Shown: positions 9,407-17,888, counted from the first letter of the stretch. The stretch is 64,000 nucleotides of DNA from UBA721 sp002705165 (GCA_045565995.1 JBJLEF010000004.1:62001-126000); one strand, 5' to 3'. The notes: generated from the letters alone by a model not told the origin. Made by a program: numbers and translations.

Positions 9407-10471
9407 TTACGTAGACTGCCTATCTTTAGGTTCTGTTCGAATGACTATTTTTAAGAATTGGAAAGATAGAAAAAGTATCAGCGGATAGACTGGCCAGAGC
9501 CTAAGCCAGAGTGGCCAGCGTTCCGGGAGGTCGGTCTTACTGGATTCGAGCGCGGTCAGGTGTTGATCTCTGGTTTCAGAGAGTTGACCGATATCGAAGA
9601 CAGCGAGGGCTGTAATGAGAGCCAAGGCAAGCAGCAGAAGGAAGCAACCGGCTGTAGACATGACTCCTTTGAAAGAATCAGATTCGGTGGGATTGCCGTC
9701 GAAGATCTCTACCCGTCGACCCTTTTTTAGTGAAACACTTATTAGTTCTGCGGCTTCACGAGTCGTTGCATATCGGACCCAAGTGTCATCGATGTTTCCG
9801 TCCCCAATCAGATTTTCGATCGTCTGTTTGACGTTAGTTGTTGAGAAGCCATCGTGATCGAAGTCGATGAGAATATCTTCCTGTTCGAACTGGCTGTTCT
9901 GGCGAGCGGATCCGGCATTCCAATTGAGCAAGCAGCCGGAGGTAAATTCGACATTAATCGTAAGATTTCTCACGTCATCGTTTAGTCTGGCCCCCATAGC
10001 GAAGACATATTTAGGAACGCCGAGGGTATTTTCTAGGTAAAGTAAGTCGTGGGTTAGGTGATGATAGATACATGATAACGAAGGATCTGATAGCCGCGCC
10101 TGTCCCCGAATAGCGGTTGACTCGAGTTTAAGATCGCAGCCCATTGGGAGAATTGCCGTTAACCGTGAGCCGGCATCTAATCGAATCATTTCGAGTTCAT
10201 AGGCAAAAAGGCTGTCGGCATCAGGATTGACAACGGCGACAGGAATTTGATTTTGCATGAATGTCCTTAAGACATTCTGATTTTCGGATGTGCTTTGTGT
10301 AGCACTAAAAACGATCGCATCAAGATTCGGATCCGCCAGCACAGATTCCCATTCGTGGAATTGAGGTCCATGGAAGACTTCCAGAATCTCAACGTTATCG
10401 GGCAGCATTTTGTCTTGGAGGTTATCGGACGGTGGTCCAAACCACGCAACTCGTATCACATGATCCTTCAT
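9407..10471 (-). CDS. Degenerate Gfo/Idh-like protein with C-terminal membrane segments
   Basis: A 354-residue protein whose first 250 residues follow the layout of the Gfo/Idh/MocA family: a Rossmann-like start (VIRVAWFGPP), the DAIVFSATQS strand, and IPVAVVNPDAD where the family has its EKP motif. Neither GxGxxG nor the catalytic Lys of EKP is present (Asn82 sits there), so NAD-dependent catalysis is unlikely. The C-terminus adds two hydrophobic helices, GCFLLLLALALITALAV and a segment ending PLILFLSFQFLKIVI, separated by a charged loop. Inference: a membrane-tethered pseudo-oxidoreductase. It follows the SDR gene by 12 bases and should share its transcript. The true function is unknown. 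Confidence 0.6.
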   Translation of the reverse strand: MKDHVIRVAWFGPPSDNLQDKMLPDNVEILEVFHGPQFHEWESVLADPNLDAIVFSATQSTSENQNVLRTFMQNQIPVAVVNPDADSLFAYELEMIRLDAGSRLTAILPMGCDLKLESTAIRGQARLSDPSLSCIYHHLTHDLLYLENTLGVPKYVFAMGARLNDDVRNLTINVEFTSGCLLNWNAGSARQNSQFEQEDILIDFDHDGFSTTNVKQTIENLIGDGNIDDTWVRYATTREAAELISVSLKKGRRVEIFDGNPTESDSFKGVMSTAGCFLLLLALALITALAVFDIGQLSETRDQHLTALESSKTDLPERWPLWLRLWPVYPLILFLSFQFLKIVIRTEPKDRQST

Positions 10472-10483
10472 GGCATGTAACCC

Positions 10484-11269
10484 CTATATCCTTCGAATAT
10501 GAAAGCCACCATCGACATTGAGTCTTTCACCGGTAGTAAAAGTGAGCTTTCCGGAAGCTAGCAACTGGACCGCGGTCGCCACGTCGTCGCAGGTTCCCCA
10601 ACGTTTTATCGGCGTAAGCCCATTCTTGATGAGGGAATCGTATTTTTCTTTAACAGGGGCGGTCATGTCGCTCCTGATCACACCTGGGCAAACTTCGTAG
10701 ACAAGAATGTTATCCTCAGCTAGTCGGCTTGCGAAAAGCTTGGTCATCATTTCAAGGCCTGCTTTGGCTATGCAGTAGTCCGCTCGATTTTCTGAAACTG
10801 CGTAGGAAGAAACGGAATTGATGTTAACGATTACGTTTGGGTGGCTGTCATCCTGTAGCATCATTTGACGGGAAACAAGCTGGGATAGGAAGAACGGTCC
10901 TTTGAGATTGGTGTCAAACACCATATCCCACGATTCCTCCGTCGTGTCTAATAGGTCTTGCCGTCCCTGAGACGTGATACCAGCATTGTTTACCAAGATA
11001 TCAATTTGCCCGAATTCGTTAAGCGTGGTCTGCAGAAGTCGTTGCCGATCGTCTCGATTACCTACGTCAGCCTGACACGCAATTGCAGGTATGCCACTTC
11101 GGGAAAGGTTCAAGGCTAGTTGGGTAGCGTCAGCCTCGCTGCGAAGATAGTTGATGACTACTCTGCAACCATCGTTATTTAGCCTTTGGGCAATCGCGGC
11201 CCCAATACCGCGGGAGCTACCAGTGATTATTGCAACAGGAGCATTTGGGACAGACATAATTTCTTCCAT
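10484..11269 (-). CDS. SDR-family NAD(P)-dependent reductase (FabG-like)
   Basis: The 261-residue classical short-chain dehydrogenase has the cofactor motif TGSSRGIG at 16-23, NNAG at 94-97, and the catalytic Ser152, Tyr165 and Lys169 (YCIAK). The C-terminal GGF/GG segment is typical of 3-ketoacyl-ACP reductases, but many sugar and polyol dehydrogenases look the same, so FabG activity is only one option. The second ATG (MSVPNAPV, four codons in) is an equally good start. It lies between a Mur N-domain protein and the Gfo/Idh-like membrane protein and is the only gene of that cluster whose active site is clearly intact. Confidence 0.85.
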   Translation of the reverse strand: MEEIMSVPNAPVAIITGSSRGIGAAIAQRLNNDGCRVVINYLRSEADATQLALNLSRSGIPAIACQADVGNRDDRQRLLQTTLNEFGQIDILVNNAGITSQGRQDLLDTTEESWDMVFDTNLKGPFFLSQLVSRQMMLQDDSHPNVIVNINSVSSYAVSENRADYCIAKAGLEMMTKLFASRLAEDNILVYEVCPGVIRSDMTAPVKEKYDSLIKNGLTPIKRWGTCDDVATAVQLLASGKLTFTTGERLNVDGGFHIRRI

Positions 11270-11303
11270 TGAAGATCAACGAGCCTCAGATTCTATTGTA
11301 ATC

Positions 11304-11702
11304 CTAAGCTGAGCGACGTAAATGATGTCGATGCGAGGTGTCGGCAAGTATCGAGTGCCCTGAGATCAGCCTAGAAATGACCGGATACTGCGAACCGTTG
11401 ACGATGTCCATATTGGGCAGTGTGATGGTAAATCCGCCGGCCATCGGTGGTATGAGTTCCGCGCAGATGATCCCATTCGCCCCCGCTTGATAAGCGAGTG
11501 CTGCCTGATTAAGAAGGTTGTGGCTGGCAATCAGGTGGATGTAGGTGGCCCCATTGGTGCAGTCTTCAGGAGTCAGGGCAATTCGCTCCACATTTGTTTG
11601 CGTCCCCAAAAGCGGGGGAAGGTCAGCCAGAACCAGTTGTCCCCCAAGGAGCTCAGCTAATTGACCGCAGTTAATTTCAAATGGGCAGCGAACAATAACC
11701 AT
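11304..11702 (-). CDS. Stand-alone Mur-ligase N-terminal-domain-like protein
   Basis: A 132-residue protein that aligns by eye with the N-terminal (UDP-binding) domain of MurE/MurF. VERIALTPEDCTNGATYIHL corresponds to the 'DSR.v.pGdlF.al' region, and ALAYQAGANGIICAELIPP to 'A...GA.gvv.e'. The neighbouring MurE-like protein has the same blocks. There is no ATPase or C-terminal domain. It lies 7 bases downstream of the MurE-like gene and is surely co-transcribed. It could bind a UDP-sugar or act in trans with the larger protein; this is inference. Remnant or new function cannot be decided here. Confidence 0.5.
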   Translation of the reverse strand: MVIVRCPFEINCGQLAELLGGQLVLADLPPLLGTQTNVERIALTPEDCTNGATYIHLIASHNLLNQAALAYQAGANGIICAELIPPMAGGFTITLPNMDIVNGSQYPVISRLISGHSILADTSHRHHLRRSA

Positions 11703-11709
11703 TTTTCAA

Positions 11710-13200
11710 TTATCCATCCGTATAATTTTCGAAGCGGAAAAGATCCCGCCCGTATTTAGCCACAGGGTTGAGAATTTCACTAAGGCAAATTGAAGCTATC
11801 TCGGCATCGTCAAAATAATAGGTTTCCTTGCCAACCATGTCGGATTTTTGATCACCTTTACCAGCAATCAAAACCGTATCGCCGTCTTCAGCAATGCTAA
11901 GGCCGAAAACGATGGCGCGTTCCCTACCGGGGATCACGTACGCATCGGCCGATCGGAGGTAGCCATCTAATACGTCATGGGCAATCGCCAGTGGGTCTTC
12001 ATACCCGGGATTATTTTCAGTGATGATCGACACGTCGGCAAATTTTTCTGCCACGCTACCCATTGCCGCACGTTGACTCGCTGTGTGCTCAGCGGAAGGG
12101 CCGTAAACCACGATCAGTCGTCCCTGGGAAATCTGCCGTAACGCGAGGACGGCCTTGTTCAGATCACGGGCATTATTTGCATGATCGACGAAAACGTCAA
12201 ATCCCTGCCCCTGATCAATGCGTTGAAGGTGGCCTGGGGCAGTGTCATAGCTTGCAATTGACTTACATAACTCTCCGAAAGGCAGTTCAAGCAAAAGTCC
12301 GATGGCGACGGCCTGCAGACAGGTAAATACATGTTGATGGCCAAGAATAGGGGAGAAAACCTCTATTGCTTCGTTGCCAGCGTGAACCGCAAATCGCTGC
12401 CCGAGCCTACCGTGTTCCAGATGGTGGGCCCAAATGTCGGACTCGTCATTTGCTCCGATAGACAGGAACGCTCTGTCTTCCGGGATAAACTCGAAACGGG
12501 TAATGGGATCCGCGAAGTTAAGGACGGCGACCCCCTGTTGGCTTAGCTGGTGGAATGCCCTTTCATAACTATTGGCATATGCCTGAGCTGTGCCATCAAA
12601 CTCGCCGGGATTTATTTCCACCGATGTGACAACAAGAAAATCAAACGAAAACGTATCAAAAAAACGTGAAGCAAGTTGCTCCGAAGTCACTTCCTGAATC
12701 GCCACTTGTACGTTCGAGTCGGCAAGATCGGTAAGTTTGCGAGCGTGTATTTTGAATGCGTTCTGTGGAGTGTCACTTGCGGGTGCGGTGATGATCTGGC
12801 AGGCTTGTTGCAGCGTTTCAAGCATGTGGGCGATTAGCCGAGAGGTCGTGGAGATACCTGTGCTACCGGTGACGCCGATCGTAATGAGATTGTTCTCTTG
12901 GACGCCATAGACTAGCTGGCTTAACTCTGAAAATGCCGTCCTGGTGTCGTCTACTAAGAATAAGGGCGAGTGCGTGGGAAGTAGCCTTTCAGCAAGGATT
13001 CCTACAGCACCATTGGCGATAGCCACTTCGATGTCGTTGTGCCCGTCGCCTTCTCCTGTGACGATTGCAATGTATAGATCCCCTGGCGAGACTTCCGAGG
13101 CCTCCGTAGAAATACGGGAAAACTCGATTTCCTTCGCGTTGAATGGACGCGCACCTGGGAGGTGTTGGCTTAATTTATAGAACGTTTGGACCGTATCCAT
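11710..13200 (-). CDS. MurE-like Mur-ligase family protein, predicted catalytically dead
   Basis: All three Mur-ligase domains can be followed over 496 residues from ATG 13200. A TTG at 13281 would add 27 residues with no homology. The domain order is N-domain (PGDLYIAIVTG), central ATPase, C-domain (GRLIVVYGP, FADVSII, EDP, FDD). Almost every catalytic residue is replaced. The P-loop reads GVTGSTGISTT with Ile116 for the essential Lys. The E-S-S-H motif is EVTSE. DHLDYHG is replaced by EINPGEFDG. The carbamylated Lys position is Tyr212. DYAHTP is DHANNA. The DAP-recognition DNPR is NNPG, and AGKGHE is AGKGDQ. The fold is kept but ligase activity is not expected. It heads the cluster of three genes downstream. 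Confidence 0.75.
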   Translation of the reverse strand: MDTVQTFYKLSQHLPGARPFNAKEIEFSRISTEASEVSPGDLYIAIVTGEGDGHNDIEVAIANGAVGILAERLLPTHSPLFLVDDTRTAFSELSQLVYGVQENNLITIGVTGSTGISTTSRLIAHMLETLQQACQIITAPASDTPQNAFKIHARKLTDLADSNVQVAIQEVTSEQLASRFFDTFSFDFLVVTSVEINPGEFDGTAQAYANSYERAFHQLSQQGVAVLNFADPITRFEFIPEDRAFLSIGANDESDIWAHHLEHGRLGQRFAVHAGNEAIEVFSPILGHQHVFTCLQAVAIGLLLELPFGELCKSIASYDTAPGHLQRIDQGQGFDVFVDHANNARDLNKAVLALRQISQGRLIVVYGPSAEHTASQRAAMGSVAEKFADVSIITENNPGYEDPLAIAHDVLDGYLRSADAYVIPGRERAIVFGLSIAEDGDTVLIAGKGDQKSDMVGKETYYFDDAEIASICLSEILNPVAKYGRDLFRFENYTDG

Positions 13201-13401
13201 GGCGTTTAATAACATATCCGTCGTTTTGAGAAATTGGCAACTTCCATGTCGCCATGTTGTTAACGTCTCATGAATCGGCAACTCGTGTCAACGTCGATCA
13301 GTGGAGTTTTTTTACACACCCGGATGGCGTCAAATCGGTATTCACTCAGGCTGGTGAAAAGAGATATAATCCGACGGTTTGACTAAATTAGTGTATCTCT
13401 T

Positions 13402-14265
13402 GTGCCAGATTCTATGATTGCAGTAGGGCTTCTTGAACCAGATTGTCTACCCTCGTTGTTTCCGGCTGGGGAACTTGCAGGGTTGGGGATTGATTTAAGA
13501 TGCATTTCCCTTAGCGACACGGTGGAATCGGAGGTAGCATTGGACCGCGATGCAGAGATACGTCTCGTGATCCTCCAGCAAGTACGTCGGCGACCGTACT
13601 CCAATTCTTGCCTGCAAGTTCTTAGAAGGCGATTCCCTTTTGCACTGTTTGTTTGTGTGAACGGCCGTTGGAACGAAGGTGCGGCCCGTAGCGGTAAGCC
13701 GTATTCAGGTGTACTCCACGTTCGGGATTCAGAGGCTGTCTATAGAATCCGCCGACTCATCAGTTGTATGAATCGGCAGACAACTACGATGGGAGAGTAT
13801 CGCGCCCTTTTTTCTCCTCGAGAGGCTCTTTGGTGGTGGTTGGACGTTGGGATATCGGAATGGGTAGGCAACCCCGTACCTTTACTAATCTTCGGGCAGC
13901 GATCTTCTACGGGTGGAATCGCCAAGGCCTTTGAATCCTATGGTTGGGTGCCGTCAGAATATCCTCTAGAAAAACTTATTTCTGTAAGTCCGGATCGCAG
14001 TGGGCTGCCATTTTATGAACAGAATCGCCAAATTGCCATTGTCCGAAATCGAGCCGAAGTACGTTGGTTACTTCTTCATAAGCTTGTGTCGGGACTGGAC
14101 CTTTTGATCGCTGATAATCTTACTGTGAATGAGCGTCGAAGACTGAAGGTTGATTATGCTTGTGCGGTGATATCAAAGCCTTACCAAAATGATGACCTTG
14201 TTGAAGCTATGCAGGTCAGATCACCATCACCGGGAGGGCCTGCGGTATCACCATTACGCGAGTGA
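13402..14265 (+). CDS. Hypothetical protein, possible receiver-like fold
   Basis: A 287-residue open frame starting at GTG 13402, or ATG four codons later. I do not recognise it. It begins with a short beta strand (MIAVGLLEP), has alternating hydrophobic strands (IRLVILQQV, FALFVCVNG, VPLLIFG) and ends with LDLLIAD, then CAVISKPYQNDDLVEAM. The latter resembles the end of response-regulator receiver domains (the K-P pair and last helix), so one or two receiver-like modules are possible. The acidic pocket and phospho-acceptor Asp are not evident. It is transcribed divergently from the MurE-like gene and overlaps the convergent HD-domain gene by 12 bases. Confidence 0.55.
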   Translation: MPDSMIAVGLLEPDCLPSLFPAGELAGLGIDLRCISLSDTVESEVALDRDAEIRLVILQQVRRRPYSNSCLQVLRRRFPFALFVCVNGRWNEGAARSGKPYSGVLHVRDSEAVYRIRRLISCMNRQTTTMGEYRALFSPREALWWWLDVGISEWVGNPVPLLIFGQRSSTGGIAKAFESYGWVPSEYPLEKLISVSPDRSGLPFYEQNRQIAIVRNRAEVRWLLLHKLVSGLDLLIADNLTVNERRRLKVDYACAVISKPYQNDDLVEAMQVRSPSPGGPAVSPLRE

Positions 14266-15525
14266 ATCGAGTAGGGTCTGACGATCGATCGTTAAATCTC
14301 GGTATTGCTGCGGTACAAAAACCCGTAGTCGTTTAACATGATGGTCGAATTGGTCTGTGGCTAGAGAGTTTACAACGGGCGAAACGTTAGGAAGTGCATG
14401 TTTGGTGTCGGTGTTTTCGTCAACTACATTGATGTTGAATTGTACCTCGAGCTGTTGTGGCGCGGCATCGATAATAACCTGCTGAGACTCGAGGCCTAAT
14501 AGTCCTGCTAAACGGGCTGAACAGGAAGCGAGGCCTGCGAAATTGTGGCGTCGGGCAACATCGTAGACTTCGATATCCTGACGGGCATTGGTTTCGTAAA
14601 TCGATTTATATAACGCTCGTCGCCTTCCGAACAGATCTTGGGCAATGCCCGTGGTATCCGCGGCTAAAACGAGAGAATGGAATTCTGTCTCTGTGGATTC
14701 AAGAAGCTGTTTGAGCATCGACGAATCGTTTCGACGTTCATAGATGACACGTTGCAACATCGACGTGGCACTTCGCACGGTTTTGTGCCAGTACACCTCG
14801 GAAAACATCACATATCTGGCGAAGACCATCATCTCTGTGGCTGTTAACGCTTTGCTCGAGATGCTGAGTTGATCGGATGTTGGTGAATAGCGAAGTCCTT
14901 TGATTAATCGGTTACTGTCGAAATTACGTCCATACGGAACGCCAGCGTGCAAACTGTCTCTTTGTAAATAATCCAGTTTGTCAATATCGATAGGACTAGA
15001 TAAGAGTCGATAAAGGAATTGCTGACTCGGGGTTCTATTGTGACCGCCGAGGAACTGAATGACGTCATCTGGTGTTACCGACCAATCTTCGTTGATTAAA
15101 TTCCCAATTTCCCCCGCACCGATCGTGACCTCTGCAAAATGTTCATGTCGGGGTATTCCCTCGAGCTTCATATCTTCCATCGGATGACAATACGGCCAAT
15201 GTCCGATGTCGTGAAGTAATGCCGCAAGAATAAATATTTCAAGCTCGGCGTCCGATACGTCCCTGACAAAATGATCATTAACCTGAAATTCTCTTATATA
15301 ACGCAGTGCTAGGTGGTAAACGCCTAGGGAGTGCTCGAAGCGAGTATGCGTGGCAGAAGGGTAGACAGTCCTTACGAACCCAAGTTGAGGGACCTGCTTC
15401 AGTCGCTGGAACGGAATAGAATCCACAAGCCTGAGGATTCGTGGTGTCACTGGAATATCTTGTTGAAAGGCAATGCGGATAAACGAATTGCTACCTTGCA
15501 GAGCCTTTAATTCCGGAACGGACAT
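14254..15525 (-). CDS. HD-domain phosphohydrolase (dGTPase/SAMHD1-like, COG1078)
   Basis: The 423-residue protein carries the HD-superfamily metal motif in the order seen in dNTP triphosphohydrolases: H60-TRFEH (His65), LLHDIGH (His105-Asp106), and SPIDIDKLDYLQRD with Asp183 and Asp185, then GVPYGR. The family hydrolyses dNTPs or related nucleotides with a divalent metal. The closest layout is the COG1078 group rather than bacterial Dgt. A C-terminal region of about 150 residues is unassigned. It is transcribed 11 bases downstream of the zinc-ribbon membrane protein. The exact substrate is not predictable. Confidence 0.85.
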   Translation of the reverse strand: MSVPELKALQGSNSFIRIAFQQDIPVTPRILRLVDSIPFQRLKQVPQLGFVRTVYPSATHTRFEHSLGVYHLALRYIREFQVNDHFVRDVSDAELEIFILAALLHDIGHWPYCHPMEDMKLEGIPRHEHFAEVTIGAGEIGNLINEDWSVTPDDVIQFLGGHNRTPSQQFLYRLLSSPIDIDKLDYLQRDSLHAGVPYGRNFDSNRLIKGLRYSPTSDQLSISSKALTATEMMVFARYVMFSEVYWHKTVRSATSMLQRVIYERRNDSSMLKQLLESTETEFHSLVLAADTTGIAQDLFGRRRALYKSIYETNARQDIEVYDVARRHNFAGLASCSARLAGLLGLESQQVIIDAAPQQLEVQFNINVVDENTDTKHALPNVSPVVNSLATDQFDHHVKRLRVFVPQQYRDLTIDRQTLLDSLA

Positions 15526-15536
15526 CGACTAGTCAC

Positions 15537-16220
15537 CTATTTGATAATCAAGGCTATGTCGCCCAGAACAAGACTGTAAATAGCTAATGAGGAAATGAAC
15601 AGGGCGACGTGTACAAGCCCCTGCTGGTATTCAAAGTCAAAAACAAACATAGGCAGAAAGGTTGAAATAGCGGTCAATGCAATGGCAAGAATAATCACCG
15701 CAGGAAGAATAACGGAGCCATCCTCTACTAGCAAACCGTCCGAGAGCAGCACCAACAGACGCCAAATTACTGTATAGATAACTCCAACGAGGCAGGCGCG
15801 GACGATAGTCTTTCGGCCATAGTTACTGCCGTTGTCTTGGCCGCGAAGGACAATATTACCAAGAAGAGAGGTGCTGCTACCGAGGAGACTGCCAATCAAT
15901 AGCGTAGTAAAGAATCCAGGGTTCGGTTCAGTTTCCGATAAAAATCGAACCAAAATCGTGGAGAGTAGCCCAGCAAGGAGGGCGCCGGACGCACATAGGA
16001 GTTCAGATTTCCCAGCTGTTGTGTGCTGTCGACGTATTGAGTTGAGCTTTGCCGGTGCTCCAGAGGACGTCGTTTCCCGCTCGTGAACAACTACCACATC
16101 CTCGAGTTTCGGAATTTGGATTATTGTTTTACAACCGGGGCAGGGGCCTTTCTGGCCAGCGAACTGATCACTTACCTGAAACCTCTTGTGGCAACCGGGA
16201 CATATAACATCAATCGCCAT
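15537..16220 (-). CDS. Zinc-ribbon membrane protein
   Basis: A 227-residue protein. The first 37 residues form a zinc ribbon (CPGC ... CPGC) of the type that heads many planctomycete proteins. A short charged linker leads to about five membrane helices, for example SGALLAGLLSTILVRFL, LLIGSLLGSS, and the last one ending SLVLGDIALII. I cannot name a function. The ribbon probably sits in the cytoplasm as a metal- or protein-binding handle. Its nearest upstream neighbour, 62 bases away, is another small membrane protein, and the HD gene follows 11 bases downstream. Confidence 0.75.
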   Translation of the reverse strand: MAIDVICPGCHKRFQVSDQFAGQKGPCPGCKTIIQIPKLEDVVVVHERETTSSGAPAKLNSIRRQHTTAGKSELLCASGALLAGLLSTILVRFLSETEPNPGFFTTLLIGSLLGSSTSLLGNIVLRGQDNGSNYGRKTIVRACLVGVIYTVIWRLLVLLSDGLLVEDGSVILPAVIILAIALTAISTFLPMFVFDFEYQQGLVHVALFISSLAIYSLVLGDIALIIK

Positions 16221-16282
16221 GATGATACCTCATAATGTAACGCATAGAACGTGAGGCAATCAGTCTACCAAAACCCGAGTGT

Positions 16283-16804
16283 TTAGTCTCCAGCGACGTT
16301 AACTTCGATGGTTTCCGTTGTTCCGATAATATCCTGAAGAATACTCTGGTCATTGTAATTCGAAACAATGAGCATGATCATTACGATGCTAAAGAAAATC
16401 GGTAGCAGAGGGCCCAGTGTCCAGATACGCATCAACCACGTATTCCGATTGTTTCTGTCTGCAACTAAACTAATCAGGCCGCAGAAAGAGCTCATAACAG
16501 AGATCAGCAAAATGATGACAGCCACATCTACTGGAAAAGAATTACCTGTCTGGAAGGTGAAGATGGTGGTTAAGGTTGAGCCGATAGCTAAATTAGCAAC
16601 TCGGTCTGCCGGTCCGTCTGGTGGGCCGGTGTATTCGTATTGACTGCAAAGGAAGAGTACTAAAATCGCAGACAGAAATACAAGTGATGTGCAAATCGCC
16701 CATTCGCCAGCTTGCTTCTTTTCGGTTTCGCGGATTTGGTTTTCAACTTCCAATTCCATATTTTCGTCGGGCATGATTGCTCCCATCACCGTGATGTCAG
16801 ACAC
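16283..16804 (-). CDS. Small multi-pass membrane protein, unknown
   Basis: A 173-residue hypothetical protein with three to four hydrophobic segments: WAICTSLVFLSAILVLFL, a weaker one near IGSTLTTIFTF, VAVIILLISVMSSFCGLI and GPLLPIFFSIVMIMLIV. The N-terminus (residues 11-35) is acidic and probably cytoplasmic. An internal ATG (MPDENMELEVE, codon 11) is an alternative start. No conserved motif is visible. Placed directly upstream of the zinc-ribbon membrane protein, it may function with it. Confidence 0.65.
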   Translation of the reverse strand: MSDITVMGAIMPDENMELEVENQIRETEKKQAGEWAICTSLVFLSAILVLFLCSQYEYTGPPDGPADRVANLAIGSTLTTIFTFQTGNSFPVDVAVIILLISVMSSFCGLISLVADRNNRNTWLMRIWTLGPLLPIFFSIVMIMLIVSNYNDQSILQDIIGTTETIEVNVAGD

Positions 16805-16883
16805 CTACATACACCATTAATGTCGGTCATCGTTGTCGCGATTGTTAAAGGAATTATAGAAAGTAGGGTATTTCATGACGAGT

Positions 16884-17375
16884 CTAGAGATCAAATAACA
16901 AATCATCCTCGGTTATGAGGTTAAATCCTTTGTCGGTAAGTGTTTCAACAGAAAGATCAATATTGTCGACCATTAATGCCACGACAGGACGACCGTGTGG
17001 ACGTGAAAATAAGGGATATGTCTGAGTGATATTGATTTCCGCCTGTAAAAGTGCGGTGCAGACATTTAATAGGGGTTGGTTCGTATCAGGCAATTCAAGC
17101 GCGATTAGTTGGCTTTCTATAATAGGAAGCCCGGAACTTTCCAGTACTTCTCGACCGGATTCAGGATTGCTTAGAAGAAATCTTCCGAAGGCGCATTCAG
17201 TGGAATCATTTATGGAGAGAGCAAGGATACGAACGTCGGAACCTTCAAATCTCCTGATGACTTCCATCAACTGGCCGACCCGGTTTTCAAGAAAAATAGT
17301 AAATTGCGTTAAGGCAGGGTAATCCCGTCCACGCATCGTTGTTAATTCGGTGTAGCCGTCTTCGCCAAAACTCAT
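16884..17375 (-). CDS. ACT-domain protein (tandem ACT, acetolactate synthase small-subunit-like)
   Basis: 163 residues forming two ACT folds. The first (about 22-90) starts TQFTIFLENRVGQLMEVIRR, a standard ligand-binding ACT opening. The second (about 95-160) includes NVCTALLQAEINITQTYPL and PVVALMVDNID. Stand-alone ACT pairs bind amino acids and regulate biosynthetic enzymes. No ilvB or other target gene is adjacent, so the ligand is unknown. It is divergent from the thioesterase gene, with a 105-base AT-rich gap holding both promoters. Confidence 0.8.
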   Translation of the reverse strand: MSFGEDGYTELTTMRGRDYPALTQFTIFLENRVGQLMEVIRRFEGSDVRILALSINDSTECAFGRFLLSNPESGREVLESSGLPIIESQLIALELPDTNQPLLNVCTALLQAEINITQTYPLFSRPHGRPVVALMVDNIDLSVETLTDKGFNLITEDDLLFDL

Positions 17376-17483
17376 GGGACCCTCGTCTTCAGAGCGAATG
17401 AAATAAGGTAAAGTTACTTAGATACGATAACTTGAAATTGAACAATATCAAAAGAATAAAACCCTTACTACGGGATTAGGTTG

Positions 17484-17888
17484 ATGGAAAGTCACAAAAT
17501 TATCATTCGTGTTCGGTATCAGGAAACGGATGCGCAGGGCATTGTGCATCACGGTAATTATCTTACTTATTTCGAAAAGGCGCGTATTGAATATCTTCGA
17601 GAACTTGGAATTAGTTACCGTGATGTCGAAAATGCGGGGCTCTTATTAGTAGTAGCAAAAGCGGAGTTGAATTATTTTCTGCCAGCCTATTTTGATGATG
17701 AATTAGAAGTTGAAACAAAGGTTTTATCGGCGAAGGGAGCGGCCATCCTACACGAGTATCTAATCACCCGTGGTGACGATGTCATCGTGCGTGGCACGAC
17801 TCGGGTGGGTTGCCTGACTAGGGAAGGTAGGGTGACGCGGGTTCCTAAATGGCTAGGCGGCAAAGGTGAATTTAAGCCACCGGCTTAG
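17484..17888 (+). CDS. YbgC/4-hydroxybenzoyl-CoA thioesterase-family acyl-CoA thioesterase
   Basis: A 134-residue hot-dog-fold protein with the family signature YQETDAQGIVHHGNYLTYFE, containing the catalytic Asp and the HGNY turn, then R.EYLRELG. Enzymes of this family hydrolyse short acyl-CoA or acyl-ACP thioesters, and several associate with the Tol-Pal envelope system; no tol genes are seen here. ATG 17484 is preferred over the TTG one codon before it. The last four bases overlap the end of the convergent downstream gene. Confidence 0.88.
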   Translation: MESHKIIIRVRYQETDAQGIVHHGNYLTYFEKARIEYLRELGISYRDVENAGLLLVVAKAELNYFLPAYFDDELEVETKVLSAKGAAILHEYLITRGDDVIVRGTTRVGCLTREGRVTRVPKWLGGKGEFKPPA

